From positions 1-51,548 of the forward strand of contig NZ_BCSS01000024.1 of NCBI RefSeq assembly GCF_001570985.1: 51,548 nt of DNA, read 5' to 3'. Each line of letters starts with the position of its first letter. The stretch's first letter is position 1. Position numbers and translations under genes: made by a program. This document shows, piece by piece, positions 41,038-49,393 of the stretch. Origin of the DNA: Janibacter limosus NBRC 16128 (GTDB taxonomy: Bacteria > Actinomycetota > Actinomycetes > Actinomycetales > Dermatophilaceae). The notes beneath the pieces are model-generated. The model was not told where the DNA came from and did no database searches. It worked only from the letters and a program-made list of their open reading frames with translations.

Positions 41038-43055
41038 CAGACCTGCGCCGCGATCCTGGTGCCCTGGTCGATGGCCCGCTTGGCGTCGAGCTCTGCGGCG
41101 ACGTCGGCCCCGCCGATCAGGTGGACGGTGACACCCTGCTCGGCGAGCACGTCGTGCAGCCCCCGGTTGGAGTCCTGCCCGGTGCACAGCACGATCGTGT
41201 CGGCCGCGAGCACCTGCGCCTGGCCATCAACCGTGAGGTGCAGTCCCTCGTCGTCGATGCGCTCGTAGCTCACGCCGGGCACCATCCTCACGCCGCGCTG
41301 GGCGAGCTCGGTCCGGTGGATCCAGCCGGTGGTCTTGCCCAGTCCCTTGCCGACCTTGGTCGTCTTGCGCTGCAGGAGGGTCACCTCACGCGGCGCCGAC
41401 CGGTGCGAAGGGGAGGTCAGTCCACCTCGCGTGGAGTGGTCGCCGTCGATCCCCCAGGTCTCCTGGAAGGCCGCGATGTCCAGGCTCGCCTCGTCGCCGG
41501 GGTCGGTGATGTACGCCGCGACGTCGAAGCCGATGCCGCCGGCTCCGAGGATGGCCACGCGCTCACCGACCTCGGCTCCCCCACGCAGCACGTCGAGGTA
41601 GCTCACGACGGTGCGGTGATCGGTGCCGGGCAGGTCGGGGACGCGCGGAGTCACACCGGTGGCGATGGCGACCTCGTCGTAGCCGGACAGGTCGTCCGCC
41701 TCGACCCGGGCACCGAGCTTGACGTCGACACCGGTCTCGGTGAGCTTGTGGCGGAAGTAGCGCAGCGTCTCGTTGAACTCCTCCTTGCCCGGGACCCGTC
41801 GGGCCACGTCAAGCTGGCCACCGATGTCATCCGCTGCGTCGAAGAGCGTCACGTGGTGGCCGCGCTCGGCTGCCGTGGTGGCGAAGGCCAGACCGGCGGG
41901 GCCGGCACCGACGACGGCGATGCGCTTGGCCAGGCGGGTCGGGCCGATGACCAGCTCGGTCTCGTGGCAGGCCCGCGGGTTGACCAGGCAGGAGGTGATC
42001 TTGCCGCTGAAGGTGTGGTCGAGGCAGGCCTGGTTGCACCCGATGCAGGTGTTGATCGTCTCCGGCTCCCCTGCCGCGGCCTTGGCCACGAAGTCGGGGT
42101 CGGCGAGGAAGGGACGCGCCATCGAGATCATGTCGGCGTAACCGTCGGCGAGGAGCTGCTCACCAACCTCGGGGGTGTTGATCCGGTTGGTCGCGACGAG
42201 CGGGATCGAGACCTCGCCCATCACCCGCTTGGTGACGCCGGCCCATGCGGCGCGCGGCACCTGCGTGGCGATCGTGGGGACCCGCGCCTCGTGCCAGCCG
42301 ATGCCGGTGTTGATGATGTCGGCTCCCGCGGCCTCGACGGCCTTGGCCAGCTGGACGACCTCGTCGAGGGTCGAGCCCTCGGGGACGAGGTCGAGCATCG
42401 ACAGTCGGTAGACCAAGACGAAGTCGGGGCCGACCGCCTCGCGGACGCGACGCACGATCTCGAGGGGGAAGCGGATCCGGTTGTCATAGGAGCCGCCCCA
42501 GCGGTCGGTGCGCTGGTTGGTCCGCGTGGCGATGAACTCGTTGATGAGGTATCCCTCGGAGCCCATGATCTCGACGCCGTCGTAGCCGGCCTGCTGGGCC
42601 AGCAGCGCGCAGCGCACGTAGTCCTCAATCGTCTGCTCGACCTCGGCGTCACTCAGCTCGCGGGGCACGAAACGGCTGATCGGGGCCTGGATCGGCGACG
42701 GCGCGACGAGGTCGGCGTGGGTGGCGTAGCGGCCGAAGTGCAGGATCTGCATGGCGATCAGGCCGCCGGCCTCGTGCACGGCGTCGGTGACGACCCGGTG
42801 GTTGTCGACATCGACCTCGGTGGTCATGGCCGCCCCACCCTCTGCGGGTCGCGCCTCCAGGTTGGGCGCGATCCCACCGGTGACGATGAGGCCGGCTCCC
42901 CCCTTCGCCCGCTCGGCGTAGAAGGCGGCCATCCGGGCGAAGCCGTCGGGTGCCTCCTCGAGGCCGACGTGCATCGACCCCATGATGACGCGGTTGCGCA
43001 GGGTGGTGGCGCCGACCGTGATCGGCTCGAGCAGGTGCGGGTAGGACAGGGACAT
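41037..43055 (-). CDS. NADH:flavin oxidoreductase / 2,4-dienoyl-CoA reductase (FadH-like)
   Basis: The 672-aa three-domain enzyme has an N-terminal old-yellow-enzyme barrel (YPHLLEPITVGATTLRNRV, HFGRYATHAD, GGSYDNRIRFPLEIVRRV). A 4Fe-4S site CIGCNQACLD...SC lies near residue 340. FAD and NAD(P) domains follow (KRIAVVGAGPAGLAFA, RVAILGAGGIGFDVAAY). It reduces conjugated enoyl-CoA or related substrates. The ATG at 43055 gives the family N-terminus MSLSYPHLL; ATG 43070 would add five residues. The shared 12-mer and a TCAA-N4-TTGA palindrome (43074-43085) lie just upstream. Confidence 0.93.
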   Translation of the reverse strand: MSLSYPHLLEPITVGATTLRNRVIMGSMHVGLEEAPDGFARMAAFYAERAKGGAGLIVTGGIAPNLEARPAEGGAAMTTEVDVDNHRVVTDAVHEAGGLIAMQILHFGRYATHADLVAPSPIQAPISRFVPRELSDAEVEQTIEDYVRCALLAQQAGYDGVEIMGSEGYLINEFIATRTNQRTDRWGGSYDNRIRFPLEIVRRVREAVGPDFVLVYRLSMLDLVPEGSTLDEVVQLAKAVEAAGADIINTGIGWHEARVPTIATQVPRAAWAGVTKRVMGEVSIPLVATNRINTPEVGEQLLADGYADMISMARPFLADPDFVAKAAAGEPETINTCIGCNQACLDHTFSGKITSCLVNPRACHETELVIGPTRLAKRIAVVGAGPAGLAFATTAAERGHHVTLFDAADDIGGQLDVARRVPGKEEFNETLRYFRHKLTETGVDVKLGARVEADDLSGYDEVAIATGVTPRVPDLPGTDHRTVVSYLDVLRGGAEVGERVAILGAGGIGFDVAAYITDPGDEASLDIAAFQETWGIDGDHSTRGGLTSPSHRSAPREVTLLQRKTTKVGKGLGKTTGWIHRTELAQRGVRMVPGVSYERIDDEGLHLTVDGQAQVLAADTIVLCTGQDSNRGLHDVLAEQGVTVHLIGGADVAAELDAKRAIDQGTRIAAQV

Positions 43056-43078
43056 GGTCACCGACTTCATTGGTCAAT

Positions 43079-43090
43079 TTGTTGAGTAGG
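43079..43090 (+). promoter_or_regulatory. 12-mer TTGTTGAGTAGG upstream of the FadH-like gene
   Basis: Second copy of the word at 39901-39912. It overlaps a TCAA-N4-TTGA palindrome (43074-43085). Confidence 0.45.
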
Positions 43091-43149
43091 AAAACCATAG
43101 CGCGTCTCCCCGCGTGGCCAACCCGACCTCCGTCATCCACCCGCGGGGG

Positions 43150-44034
43150 TCAGCCGCCCGCGGCGACGGCGAGCAGGGCCGAGGTCGCGGCGCTCATCCG
43201 GGCGCCCTTGCGCCACACCGCGGTCAGCGGTCGCTCGAGGTCCAGCGTCGTCGGCACCACGACGAGGTGGCCGGCGTCGACCTCGGTCGCGACCGCCCGC
43301 TCGGAGATGACCGCCGGTCCGAGGCCGGCTCGCACCGCACCCATGAGGGCGGTGGTCGAGCCGGCCTGCAGGGCGATCGTCGGCACCCCCCCAAGCGCCC
43401 GCTCGAAGGTGCTGCGGGTCCCGCTCCCCTCCTCGCGCAGCACCCACTCCGCGCGCGCCAGCACCTCGGGACGAAGGGGGGTCCGCCGCCGGGCCCACTC
43501 GTGGTCGGGATGGACCACGACGACGAGCCGGTCGGTCCCGACCACGCGGTGGTCCAGGCCGGCAGCGCGCGTGGCGGTCTCGATGAAGCCGATGTCCGCG
43601 AGCTGCGAGCGGACCATGTCGGCGACCCGGTCGCTGTTGACGACGTGGAGCTGCGGGTGGACCTCCATCCGCTCCCGCAGCGCGCCGAGCCATCGCGGGA
43701 GGATGTGCTCGGCGATCGTCAGGCTGGCCGCGACCCGCACCTCGCCGCGTCGGCTGCCAGTCAGCGACGCCAGCCCCGCGCGCATCGTGTCGACCTCGCG
43801 CAGCACCTGCCGTGCCCAGGCGACGACCGCGCGGCCGTCGGTCGTGATGGTCGAGCCGCGCGGGGTCCGCTCCAGGAGCGTCAGCTGCCACCGCACCTCG
43901 AAGGCCCTCACCCGCGCGCTCGCCGACGGCTGGCTCAGCCCGCGCTCACGAGCCGCCGCGCTCAGGCTGCCGGTGTCGTCGACGGCCACGACCAGTCGCA
44001 GCGTCTCGATGTCAAGGTCGGGAGCATCAGCCAT
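43150..44034 (-). CDS. LysR family transcriptional regulator
   Basis: The 294-aa regulator has the LysR HTH (LDIETLRLVVAVDDTGSLSAAARERGLSQPSASARVRAFE over residues 7-47) and a periplasmic-binding-like effector domain with EEGSGTRSTFERAL. It is divergent from the YeiH-type gene. In E. coli the LysR protein YeiE sits beside yeiH, so a sulfite/sulfur-related signal is plausible but unproven. The ATG at 44034 is 6 nt after TAGGCT. Confidence 0.92.
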   Translation of the reverse strand: MADAPDLDIETLRLVVAVDDTGSLSAAARERGLSQPSASARVRAFEVRWQLTLLERTPRGSTITTDGRAVVAWARQVLREVDTMRAGLASLTGSRRGEVRVAASLTIAEHILPRWLGALRERMEVHPQLHVVNSDRVADMVRSQLADIGFIETATRAAGLDHRVVGTDRLVVVVHPDHEWARRRTPLRPEVLARAEWVLREEGSGTRSTFERALGGVPTIALQAGSTTALMGAVRAGLGPAVISERAVATEVDAGHLVVVPTTLDLERPLTAVWRKGARMSAATSALLAVAAGG

Positions 44035-44047
44035 AGCCTCAGCCTAT
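44033..44047. promoter_or_regulatory. LTTR-type box ATAG-N7-CTAT over the lysR start and -10 (TAGGCT at 44041-44046)
   Basis: A T-N11-A palindrome with 4-bp arms, the classical LysR recognition shape. It lies exactly over the leaderless promoter and start of the lysR gene, as expected for negative autoregulation. Confidence 0.55.
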
Positions 44048-44105
44048 GACGTGTCGCCGGACTGGGGTCTACCCAAACCCTTCGGACCCCGGCACGGTGG
44101 ACCAG

Positions 44106-45125
44106 GTGAACACCCCCACGCTCCCCGCGCAGTCCACCGACGCCATCGCGCCACCGCGCCCCGGCGTCGGATCGCGGGTCACTCCCTTCGTGCCGCCGCT
44201 GGCCGCTGCCGGACTGGCGATGGCGCTGGCCCCCTTCGTCCCGCTGCTCAGCCCGCTGCTCCTGGCACTGGTCGTCGGAGCGGTCGTGGCCAACTCACCG
44301 TTGATGGGCGTGCGGGCCGTGGTCGACCATGGACCGGCGACCCGGCTGCTGCTGCGGCTCGGTGTGGCGGCGCTCGGCCTGCAGCTGCCCTTCGGCGACA
44401 TCGTCGGGATCGGTCCGGCCGGGCTGGTGGTCATCGCGACCACGGTGGTGGTGACCTTCCGCGGGACCCTGGCCGTCGGTCGCCGGCTGGGTCTGGACGA
44501 GGGCTTCGTCATGCTGCTGGCCGCCGGCTTCTCGATCTGCGGTGCCGCCGCCATCGCAGGCGTCCAGGACTCGGTGCGGGCGAAGGAGAAGTTCGTCGCG
44601 CTCGCCGTGGCCATGGTGACGATCTTCGGCTCCGCGATGATCCTGCTCGTCCCGTGGCTGGCCGGGGTCATCGGTCTGAGCGATCACCAGGCGTCGATCT
44701 GGGCAGGAGCGAGCATCCACGAGGTCGCCCAGGTGGCTGCCGCGGGCTCGCTGATCGGCGGCCCGGCCGTGGCGCTCGCGATGACCGTCAAGCTCGGCCG
44801 GGTCACGCTCCTGGCCCCGATCTCCGCGCTGCTGGCGAAGGGAGCGAAGGGGGCCAACGGCACCTCCACCCCGCTGGTCCCGTGGTTCATCCTCGCCTTC
44901 GCAGCGGCCGTCGCCCTGCGCTCCACCGGGCTGCTGCCGACCGCGGTGCTCGACGTGACCAACCTGGTGACGACCCTGCTCCTGGCTGCCGGGATGTACG
45001 GCCTGGGGATGGGCATCCGCGCCCGCGACCTGTGGCCGCTGCCGGTCCAGGCGCTCACCCTGGCGACGGTCTCGACGCTCATCGCCGGTGGGACCTCGCT
45101 CGGGCTCGTCCTGCTCGTGGGCTGA
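44106..45125 (+). CDS. YeiH family putative sulfate exporter (membrane protein)
   Basis: The 339-aa protein has about ten hydrophobic helices. Conserved segments are LRLGVAALGLQLPFGDI, FSICGAAAIAGVQ and SIHEVAQVAAAG, typical of the UPF0324/YeiH family. Annotation as a sulfate exporter is family-level and weakly supported. The GTG at 44106 follows a CCAGG site; the longer frame to ATG 44046 would run through the regulator box. It is divergent from lysR. Confidence 0.85.
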   Translation: MNTPTLPAQSTDAIAPPRPGVGSRVTPFVPPLAAAGLAMALAPFVPLLSPLLLALVVGAVVANSPLMGVRAVVDHGPATRLLLRLGVAALGLQLPFGDIVGIGPAGLVVIATTVVVTFRGTLAVGRRLGLDEGFVMLLAAGFSICGAAAIAGVQDSVRAKEKFVALAVAMVTIFGSAMILLVPWLAGVIGLSDHQASIWAGASIHEVAQVAAAGSLIGGPAVALAMTVKLGRVTLLAPISALLAKGAKGANGTSTPLVPWFILAFAAAVALRSTGLLPTAVLDVTNLVTTLLLAAGMYGLGMGIRARDLWPLPVQALTLATVSTLIAGGTSLGLVLLVG

Positions 45126-45137
45126 GGTGCGTGACGC

Positions 45138-45416
45138 TCAGGCTGACGTGCGGCCGTAGAACAGCTCGGAGGTCAGGTCGTTGAGCACCATGTCGGGGCG
45201 CTCACCGTAGGTGAGGACAGAGTTGATCCGTGGCCTCCTGCCCCTGATCGGGGTGACCCGGTGCAGGGCCCACTCGCCGCGGAAGAAGGCCAAGGTGCCG
45301 GCAGCACTGGGCAGGACCTGCAGGCCGGTCCGATCTCCCTGCAGCAGTCGCTGGACGCCCGGATGGTTCTCGTTGTCGTCCGAGCGCAGCCCCGGCAGGT
45401 GCGTGGGAGGTCTGGG
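45138..45416 (-). pseudogene. C-terminal remnant of a 2-oxoglutarate/Fe(II)-type oxygenase
   Basis: The reverse frame between two stops reads LPGLRSDDNENHPGVQRLLQ, then AGTLAFFRGEWALHRVTP, then RPRINSVLTYGERPDM and LTSELFYGRTSA. This resembles the C-terminal half of double-stranded beta-helix oxygenases (distal HRV histidine, RxR 2-oxoglutarate-binding arginine). There is no start codon or N-terminal half; the frame is closed by a TGA at 45417-45419 and the upstream reading continues in another frame. I read it as a truncated, frameshifted gene. The rest of the 45126-45531 gap shows nothing else recognisable. Confidence 0.6.
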
Positions 45417-45531
45417 TCAGGAAGCCCACGCTGCCGCTCCCTGACGCACTCCTCGGCGCGACCCTGATCGGTGCGACCCTGCACGGCGAGGGTGAGCCGA
45501 TGGGAGCGAGCAGGCGGGCCGGCGCAGCAGG

Positions 45532-45840
45532 TCAGCGTGCGAGGTCGACCTGGTCGCCGACGGGCGACGTCACGGTGACCCGGGGCGGACCCGTCACATA
45601 GGTCTTGGTCGCCTCACCCATCGCGGCGAACTCCGCCATCTCACCGTGCCGGCGCAGCGCGTCCTTGGAGTCGTAGGCCTCGATGAAGACGTAGTCGCCC
45701 TCGCTCCTGGCGACCCGCTGCAGGTCGTACCGCAGGCACCCTTCGTCCGTGAGGAAGGCTGCGCGGGCGGTCGCGACGGCCGCCTCGAAGTCCTCGGTGC
45801 ACTCGGGCTTGACGCTGATGGTGGCGATGACGTTGAACAT
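45532..45840 (-). CDS. Antibiotic biosynthesis monooxygenase (ABM) family, putative quinol monooxygenase
   Basis: A 102-aa ferredoxin-like-fold protein: MFNVIATISVKPECTEDFEAAV, DEGCLRYDLQRV, YVFIEAYDSKDALRRH. It has the usual ABM/YgiN length and order. These act on quinols or small aromatic compounds; the substrate is unknown. The ATG at 45840 is 6 nt after a TATGGT box, so it is preferred over the GTG six bases upstream that abuts the box. Confidence 0.9.
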   Translation of the reverse strand: MFNVIATISVKPECTEDFEAAVATARAAFLTDEGCLRYDLQRVARSEGDYVFIEAYDSKDALRRHGEMAEFAAMGEATKTYVTGPPRVTVTSPVGDQVDLAR

Positions 45841-45846
45841 CCCCAC

Positions 45847-45852
45847 ACCATA
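45847..45852 (-). promoter_or_regulatory. -10 box TATGGT of the ABM gene (leaderless)
   Basis: TATGGT on the reverse strand, 6 nt before the ATG at 45840. Confidence 0.6.
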
Positions 45853-45951
45853 GGTGAATCCGGCTTCAAGTGCAGCCTCCCACTCGCCGAGGACTCGTCA
45901 ATGCGTCCACCTCCACCCGGGCCCGAAGCATGAAGTGCTTGACTCAGGCAC

Positions 45952-46965
45952 ATGACTGCGAGCGCCACTGCCGACTGGACCACCCCGGGGCCCGAAGAGG
46001 TCGCACCCGGGGTGCACCGCATCCCCCTTCCCCTGCCGATGGACGGGCTCAAGGCGGTCAACGTCTACGCCGTCGTTGGCGAGGAGCGGCACACCCTCAT
46101 CGACGGCGGGTGGGAGATCGAGGTCGCGCAGCGTGCGCTCGACGACGCGCTCGGTGAGCTCGGGCTGGCGACGCACGACTTCGAGCAGTGCCTCGTCACG
46201 CACCACCACCGCGACCACTTCACGATGGCGATGGGTCTGCGGCAGCGCGCCGGTCTGATCGTCGGACTGGGCGAAGGGGAGGCCCCCCAGCTGGAGGCGA
46301 TCCGCAGCACCCATGGCCTGGAGGGGTCCCACACCCTGCTGGTCGCCGCGGGCGCCACCTCAGTGATCGAGGCCATCGCCAAGGCCCCCCACGATCAGCA
46401 GGACCGCGACCTGTGGGCCGACCCCGACCGGTGGCTCGTCGACGACGAGTCCGTTGCCGCGGCGGGTCGCTCGCTGCGGGTCAAGGCGACGCCGGGCCAC
46501 ACGAGCGGGCACGTCGTCTTCTTCGACGACGACGCCGATCTGGTCTTCGCCGGTGACCACGTGCTGCCGCACATCACGCCCTCGATCGGCTTCCAGGCCA
46601 AGCCGGTCGCCACTCCCCTGGCCGACTACCTCGACTCGCTGGCCGCGATGCTGACCGAGCGTGACCGCGTGCTGCTGCCGGCGCACGGACCGGCTGGCGG
46701 CAGCCTGCACCGGCGGGTCGATGAGCTGCTCGCGCACCACGAGCGACGGCTGACACAGACCGAGGCGGTCGTGCGAGCGGGTGCGTCCACCGGTTTCGAG
46801 GCGGCCCGGGCGCTGCGGTGGACCCGCCACGAGCGACACCTGGACGAGCTCGACCCCTTCAACCAGATGCTCGCCACCACCGAGACGCTCGCGCACCTGC
46901 AGGTGCTCGCCGCACAGCAGCGGGTGCGGCAGAGCGATGTCGACGGGGTGTGGCGGTACAGCTGA
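45952..46965 (+). CDS. Metallo-beta-lactamase fold hydrolase
   Basis: The 337-aa protein has the MBL zinc site THHHRDHF (about residues 83-90), TPGHTSGH and FAGDHVLPHITP. An RVDELLAHHERR winged C-terminal region follows, as in LACTB2-like hydrolases. It lacks a signal peptide, so it is cytosolic; typical substrates are thioesters, lactones or nucleic acids. The start ATG at 45952 is divergent from the ABM gene. Confidence 0.9.
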   Translation: MTASATADWTTPGPEEVAPGVHRIPLPLPMDGLKAVNVYAVVGEERHTLIDGGWEIEVAQRALDDALGELGLATHDFEQCLVTHHHRDHFTMAMGLRQRAGLIVGLGEGEAPQLEAIRSTHGLEGSHTLLVAAGATSVIEAIAKAPHDQQDRDLWADPDRWLVDDESVAAAGRSLRVKATPGHTSGHVVFFDDDADLVFAGDHVLPHITPSIGFQAKPVATPLADYLDSLAAMLTERDRVLLPAHGPAGGSLHRRVDELLAHHERRLTQTEAVVRAGASTGFEAARALRWTRHERHLDELDPFNQMLATTETLAHLQVLAAQQRVRQSDVDGVWRYS

Positions 46966-46994
46966 CGGCCAGGTGCTCGTCGGCGTCCGTCACC

Positions 46995-47000
46995 TAGACT
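46995..47000 (+). promoter_or_regulatory. -10 box TAGACT of the alpha/beta hydrolase gene
   Basis: TAGACT, 59 nt before the ATG at 47060. The leader contains a GGGAGACGAG ribosome-type site. Confidence 0.5.
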
Positions 47001-47059
47001 CGCCGCCACGGGTACAGCGGAGCGTGGGCCCGCTGCCCAGGACGCGGGAGACGAGATCA

Positions 47060-47821
47060 ATGACGATCGACCACACGCTGGTGGGCACGGGCGCGACCAA
47101 GGTGATCACGGTGCACGGCTGGTTCGGCGGCGAGGACGGCTGGGGTCTGCTCCCCGAGCTCATCGACACCGACGCGTACACCGTCGCCTTCTTCGACCTG
47201 CGCGGCTACGGACGGCGCATCGACGTCGCCGGCGAGTACACGCTCGAGGAGGTCGCCGAGGACGTCTTCGCCCTGGCCGACGAGCTCGGCTGGCAGCAGT
47301 TCGCCCTCGTCGGCCACTCGATGGGTGGAGCGATGGTGCTGCGCGCCTTCAGCGACGACCCCGAGCGCGTCACCGCCCTCGTCGGGGTCAGCCCGGTCCC
47401 CGCCTCGGGCGTCCCCCTCGACGCCGACTCGCAGGCGCTCTTCGACGGCGCGGCGCAGGAGCACGGCAACCGCCGGGCGATCATCGACTTCACCACCGGC
47501 AACCGGCAGCCCGCGAGCTGGCTGGACGCGATGGTCGCCTACACCGTGCAGCACTCCCGGCCCGAGGCCGTGGCCGGCTACCTCACGTCCTGGACGGGAG
47601 CCGACTTCGTCGCCGACCTGCCCGCGGTGCACGTGCCCGTCCACGCCGTCGTCGGCGAGCACGACCCGGCCCTCGGCGAGGAGACGATGCGCGCGACCTG
47701 GCTGGAGCAGCTGCCCGGGTGCGAGCTGACCGTCATCCCCAACGCCGGGCACTACGCGATGTTCGAGGCGCCCGTCTCGCTGATCGCGGCGATCGACGCG
47801 ACCGTGCTCCCCGCCGGCTGA
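47060..47821 (+). CDS. Alpha/beta hydrolase
   Basis: The 253-aa protein has ITVHGWFGGEDGWG (oxyanion region), the nucleophile elbow LVGHSMGGAMVLRA (serine about residue 94), acid site VVGEHDPAL and histidine NAGHYAMFEAP. It is a typical cytosolic esterase or related hydrolase with unknown substrate. Its stop is 1 nt before the start of the downstream oxidoreductase remnant. Confidence 0.92.
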   Translation: MTIDHTLVGTGATKVITVHGWFGGEDGWGLLPELIDTDAYTVAFFDLRGYGRRIDVAGEYTLEEVAEDVFALADELGWQQFALVGHSMGGAMVLRAFSDDPERVTALVGVSPVPASGVPLDADSQALFDGAAQEHGNRRAIIDFTTGNRQPASWLDAMVAYTVQHSRPEAVAGYLTSWTGADFVADLPAVHVPVHAVVGEHDPALGEETMRATWLEQLPGCELTVIPNAGHYAMFEAPVSLIAAIDATVLPAG

Positions 47822-47822
47822 C

Positions 47823-48176
47823 GTGGCGGCAGTGACCGGCGTGACGAGCTCCCTGCCGAAGGGAGGATCCCGCGCCGTCCTCGCCGTCGCCACCGTCGGG
47901 TGGCTCCTCGTGGAGCTCCTGCGCGGGTGGACCCCGCTGCTCATTGCGAGCCCGCCGACGAGCGACACCGTGGTCGCTCCCGAGCGCGGCATCCGCGTCG
48001 CCATGATCGCCTACGACGCGGACGTGCGCGACGATCTGGCGGAGCTGATGGCCGGTGTGGCCGCGAGCGACCTGCACCTCGAGATCGAGCACGTCTACCC
48101 CTTCGACCAGGCCGTCGAGGCGCTGGCGAGGGTCCAGACCCGGCACGTCCGCGGCAAGCTCGTGCTGAGCGTGTGA
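47823..48176 (+). pseudogene. C-terminal fragment of a zinc-independent MDR (quinone oxidoreductase-like) gene
   Basis: The last 65 residues (ERGIRVAMIAYDADVRDDL, YPFDQAVEALARVQTRHVRG, KLVLSV) match the C-terminal part of medium-chain dehydrogenases/reductases. The Rossmann and substrate domains (about 230 residues) are missing. The 50 residues before (LAVATVGWLLVELLRG...) look unrelated and hydrophobic. The frame starts at a GTG 1 nt after the hydrolase stop, so it may still be translated. A small membrane-associated protein is the alternative. Confidence 0.55.
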
Positions 48177-48191
48177 GGCGCAGCCCCGTCC

Positions 48192-48839
48192 TCACGGCGA
48201 GTGGTCGACGACCTCCACGACCGCGCGGGCGGCGAGCTGGTGCCACCGCCACGGGCGCTCGAGCAACGCGTGGCCACCGCCCATCTCCTGGTAGGTGGCG
48301 TCCCCGCCGAGTGCGCGCAGCCGGTCGACGAGGTCACGTGAGCGCGCCGGGCTGCACACGGTGTCGTCCACGCCGTGGATGACGCGGACCGTCTTGTCGC
48401 GCAGGTGCTCGACGGGATCGTGCTCACCCACCCACGGGGCGAGGGCGACGCTGCCGATGACCTCGTCCTGGCCCCCGCCGCGCAGCGCTGCCCAGCCGCC
48501 GCTGGAGTGTCCGAGCAGTACGACGGGCAGGTCGTGGTCGGTCGCCAGGCGCCGCACGATCTCGCGGGTCTGCACCAGACCGGTGCCTGAGGAGGCGATC
48601 CAGCCCCCGTGCCGGTTGTGCACGAGGACGGGCGCGATGCTCCCTCGGGAGACCCGCGCCACGGCGGGGGCGAAGGGGAGCATCCGCAGGTAGGAGACAT
48701 CGCGATGGCGCCGAGGCTGCTGCGTCACCGAGCGGCCGCCGTGGAGGATCAGCGCGATGGCCCGGGTGCGAGGCCCGACCCGCACGCGGCCCTGTCGGAC
48801 CGCTGCCATGAGGTCGTCGAGGTCCTCGCGCGTCGTCAT
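48192..48839 (-). CDS. Alpha/beta hydrolase, small
   Basis: The 215-aa protein has ALILHGGRSV, the nucleophile elbow LLGHSSGGWAALRG (serine about residue 112), VIHGVDDTVC and MGGGHALLERPW (histidine). It is slightly short but has a full triad. The ATG at 48839 is 6 nt after a CAGACT hexamer, close to the leaderless -10 box. The substrate is unknown. Confidence 0.85.
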   Translation of the reverse strand: MTTREDLDDLMAAVRQGRVRVGPRTRAIALILHGGRSVTQQPRRHRDVSYLRMLPFAPAVARVSRGSIAPVLVHNRHGGWIASSGTGLVQTREIVRRLATDHDLPVVLLGHSSGGWAALRGGGQDEVIGSVALAPWVGEHDPVEHLRDKTVRVIHGVDDTVCSPARSRDLVDRLRALGGDATYQEMGGGHALLERPWRWHQLAARAVVEVVDHSP

Positions 48840-48868
48840 GTCGCGAGTCTGGCACGGTGCTCGCCGGG

Positions 48869-49375
48869 TCAGCTGCCCGCCGGCCCCGGCTCAGCGGGCG
48901 CGTAGTCGTAGCGGGCGTTCGCCCGGGTCTCGCGGAACTCCGCGAAGGTCATGCCGCCCGAGTCGGGGAACGCCTCGTAGGTCTCCCAGCGCGCCCAGTT
49001 GCGGTTCCACGCCTCGTCGCGCGCGTCCTCCTCCGTCGTGAGGTACCACCGGTCCGACTCGGGGCCGCCGTCCTCGAGGATCAGCCAGATGCGCTCCGTG
49101 GGCACCTCCCCGCTCGGCTCGACGCGGTCGTCCTGCCCATTGACGGAGTCGACGTGCGGGAGCTCGTCGATGGTGTAGGTCGGCAGGTCCTGGATCTCGC
49201 GGTACTGCTCCCACGTGACGCCGAGGTCGACCCGCGCGTCCAGCTCCTCGAAGTCCCGCTGCTCGTCCGCCAGGAGCTCGTCCACGCGGGCCACTGCGTC
49301 TGCCCGCGCGGCGTAGTACTCGAAGACCGGCATCCAGCCCTGGCGGATGCCGCTGATCACCCACACGTTGTGCAT
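48869..49375 (-). CDS. Uncharacterised 168-aa acidic protein
   Basis: The protein reads MHNVWVISGIRQGWMPVFEYYAARADAV at the start and is rich in D, E, W and Y. There is no signal peptide or membrane helix. Segments TERIWLILEDGGPESDRWYL and TYEAFPDSGGMTFAEFRE give a mixed alpha/beta pattern. I do not recognise a family. The start ATG has GAGGAGAA 5 nt upstream. It is divergent from the duplicated 483-aa gene, sharing an inverted repeat, and the two may be co-regulated. Confidence 0.75.
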   Translation of the reverse strand: MHNVWVISGIRQGWMPVFEYYAARADAVARVDELLADEQRDFEELDARVDLGVTWEQYREIQDLPTYTIDELPHVDSVNGQDDRVEPSGEVPTERIWLILEDGGPESDRWYLTTEEDARDEAWNRNWARWETYEAFPDSGGMTFAEFRETRANARYDYAPAEPGPAGS

Positions 49376-49393
49376 CGCTTCTCCTCAGATCGC

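Noticed and set aside
40962-43085. 707-aa forward open frame opposite the FadH-like gene
   Set aside because: An antisense shadow with no recognisable domain; the reverse frame shows barrel, iron-sulfur and FAD motifs.
43070-45184. 704-aa forward open frame spanning LysR, the intergenic promoter and YeiH
   Set aside because: It crosses a divergent promoter and disagrees with the YeiH frame; the composition is random S/R/P-rich.
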